From: E44-bin32 sp034430595
GTDB lineage: Bacteria; Chloroflexota; Anaerolineae; Anaerolineales; E44-bin32
Direction of reading: 5' to 3'
Assembly: GCA_034430595.1 (NCBI GenBank)
Contig: DAOUEL010000091.1
Span: 1-30,022, forward strand
Length of the DNA: 30,022 nt
Every line of letters begins with the position of its first letter. Position 1 is the first letter of the stretch. A program made the translations under genes and the position numbers. Shown piece by piece: positions 29,664-30,022 of the stretch. The notes beneath the pieces were generated by a model. It ran no database searches. It was not told where the DNA came from and saw only the letters and a program-made list of their open reading frames with translations.

Positions 29664-30022
29664 TTAGAGTATGTGGGGATCAGGTGGGCTCGAGCCCTGA
29701 CTGGTGCTTCGCAGGGCGACGATGACCTCAAAGAGCGGGTACCCGTCCGGACAGGAGCTGGCGCACATGCCGCACCCTCCGCAGGACGAGAGCCAGTCGA
29801 GAAGCGCGTCGTGCTCATCTGATGCGAGCAGGACTTGCTCGTCAAACGTCGGGCAGTGGGCTTCCAGTGTGTCCCAGCAGGCAGTGCAGTGCTGAAGATG
29901 ACTGATCAACGCGTCAGCGCTGGCAAGGGTTGGATCGAGATCTTCACGGTGGCTGTTCAAGCTGCGGGATCGCCAACGGCCGAGGTTGTTGACGACACGC
30001 TCACGGCGTTCAAGCAGCTGTT
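29664..30022 (-). CDS. Iron-sulfur (4Fe-4S) cluster-binding protein, 5' end beyond window
   Basis: The frame is open from the right edge to the stop codon at 29664 (119 codons visible), so the start lies outside; a TTG at 29960 is not needed as a start. The first part (QLLERRERVVNNLGRW) is helical. A Cys group HCTACWDTLEAHC is followed by CGGCGMCASSCPDGYPLFEV, a CxxCxxCxxxCP ferredoxin-type motif typical of 4Fe-4S proteins. The two Cys clusters could bind two centres, as in HdrC or GlpC-like proteins, but the first (CxxCx8C) is not canonical. Redox partner unknown. Confidence 0.7.
   Translation of the reverse strand, partial: QLLERRERVVNNLGRWRSRSLNSHREDLDPTLASADALISHLQHCTACWDTLEAHCPTFDEQVLLASDEHDALLDWLSSCGGCGMCASSCPDGYPLFEVIVALRSTSQGSSPPDPHIL

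Overview
The window is about 30 kb of GC-rich (roughly 55-60% by eye) bacterial chromosome, densely packed with housekeeping genes. It suggests a member of the Chloroflexota, probably Anaerolineae-like. This is inference from three things: the style of the surface proteins (signal or TM segment, catalytic domain, LamG-like domain, Pro/Thr linker, shared C-terminal module); Gram-positive-type regulation (SAM-I riboswitch, tryptophan T-box, CIRCE/HrcA); and a divergent PRPP synthetase. No 16S gene is present to confirm it. No tRNA or rRNA gene, CRISPR array, transposase or prophage gene was seen.

Left edge (1-4918, minus strand): two large secreted cell-wall enzymes. One is a SpoIID/LytB-type protein and the other, running off the left edge, is an M23 (beta-lytic-like) metallopeptidase. 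Both have a LamG-like domain and nearly identical C-terminal modules, which form a 97%-identical direct repeat of about 326 bp. Divergent from them, 4990-6506 holds a SAM-I riboswitch, metK and a strong terminator.

Middle (6508-16831, plus strand): a MazG-like pyrophosphohydrolase, a metallophosphoesterase with one ligand replaced, an APH-type kinase and a HEAT-repeat (AlkD-like) protein. Then come rpsO and pnp with an intercistronic terminator, two tandem AI-2E/PerM-type membrane proteins, a GNAT acetyltransferase, two small unknown proteins (one of only 58 aa) and a phosphoribosyltransferase.

Translation and heat-shock block (16856-24428): a consensus promoter and a structured 140-nt leader ending in a terminator precede a four-repeat S1 protein, rpsU (TTG start) and infA. 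Convergent to this is the operon hrcA-grpE-dnaK-dnaJ-prmA on the minus strand, controlled by a perfect CIRCE element next to a sigma-A promoter.

Right part (24507-30022): trxA (WCKPC active site); a tryptophan T-box leader with trpS; a B12-binding methylmalonyl-CoA-mutase small subunit overlapping its MeaB GTPase; a divergent prs; then, on the minus strand, a small HExxH protein and a partial 4Fe-4S protein that runs off the right edge.

Most of the window is ordinary core genome. The points most worth a second look are the leader RNA in front of the S1 operon, the homogenised C-terminal modules of the two cell-wall enzymes, the atypical PRPP synthetase, the palindrome inside the hrcA promoter, and the small unknown genes. 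No clearly new multi-gene system was found.
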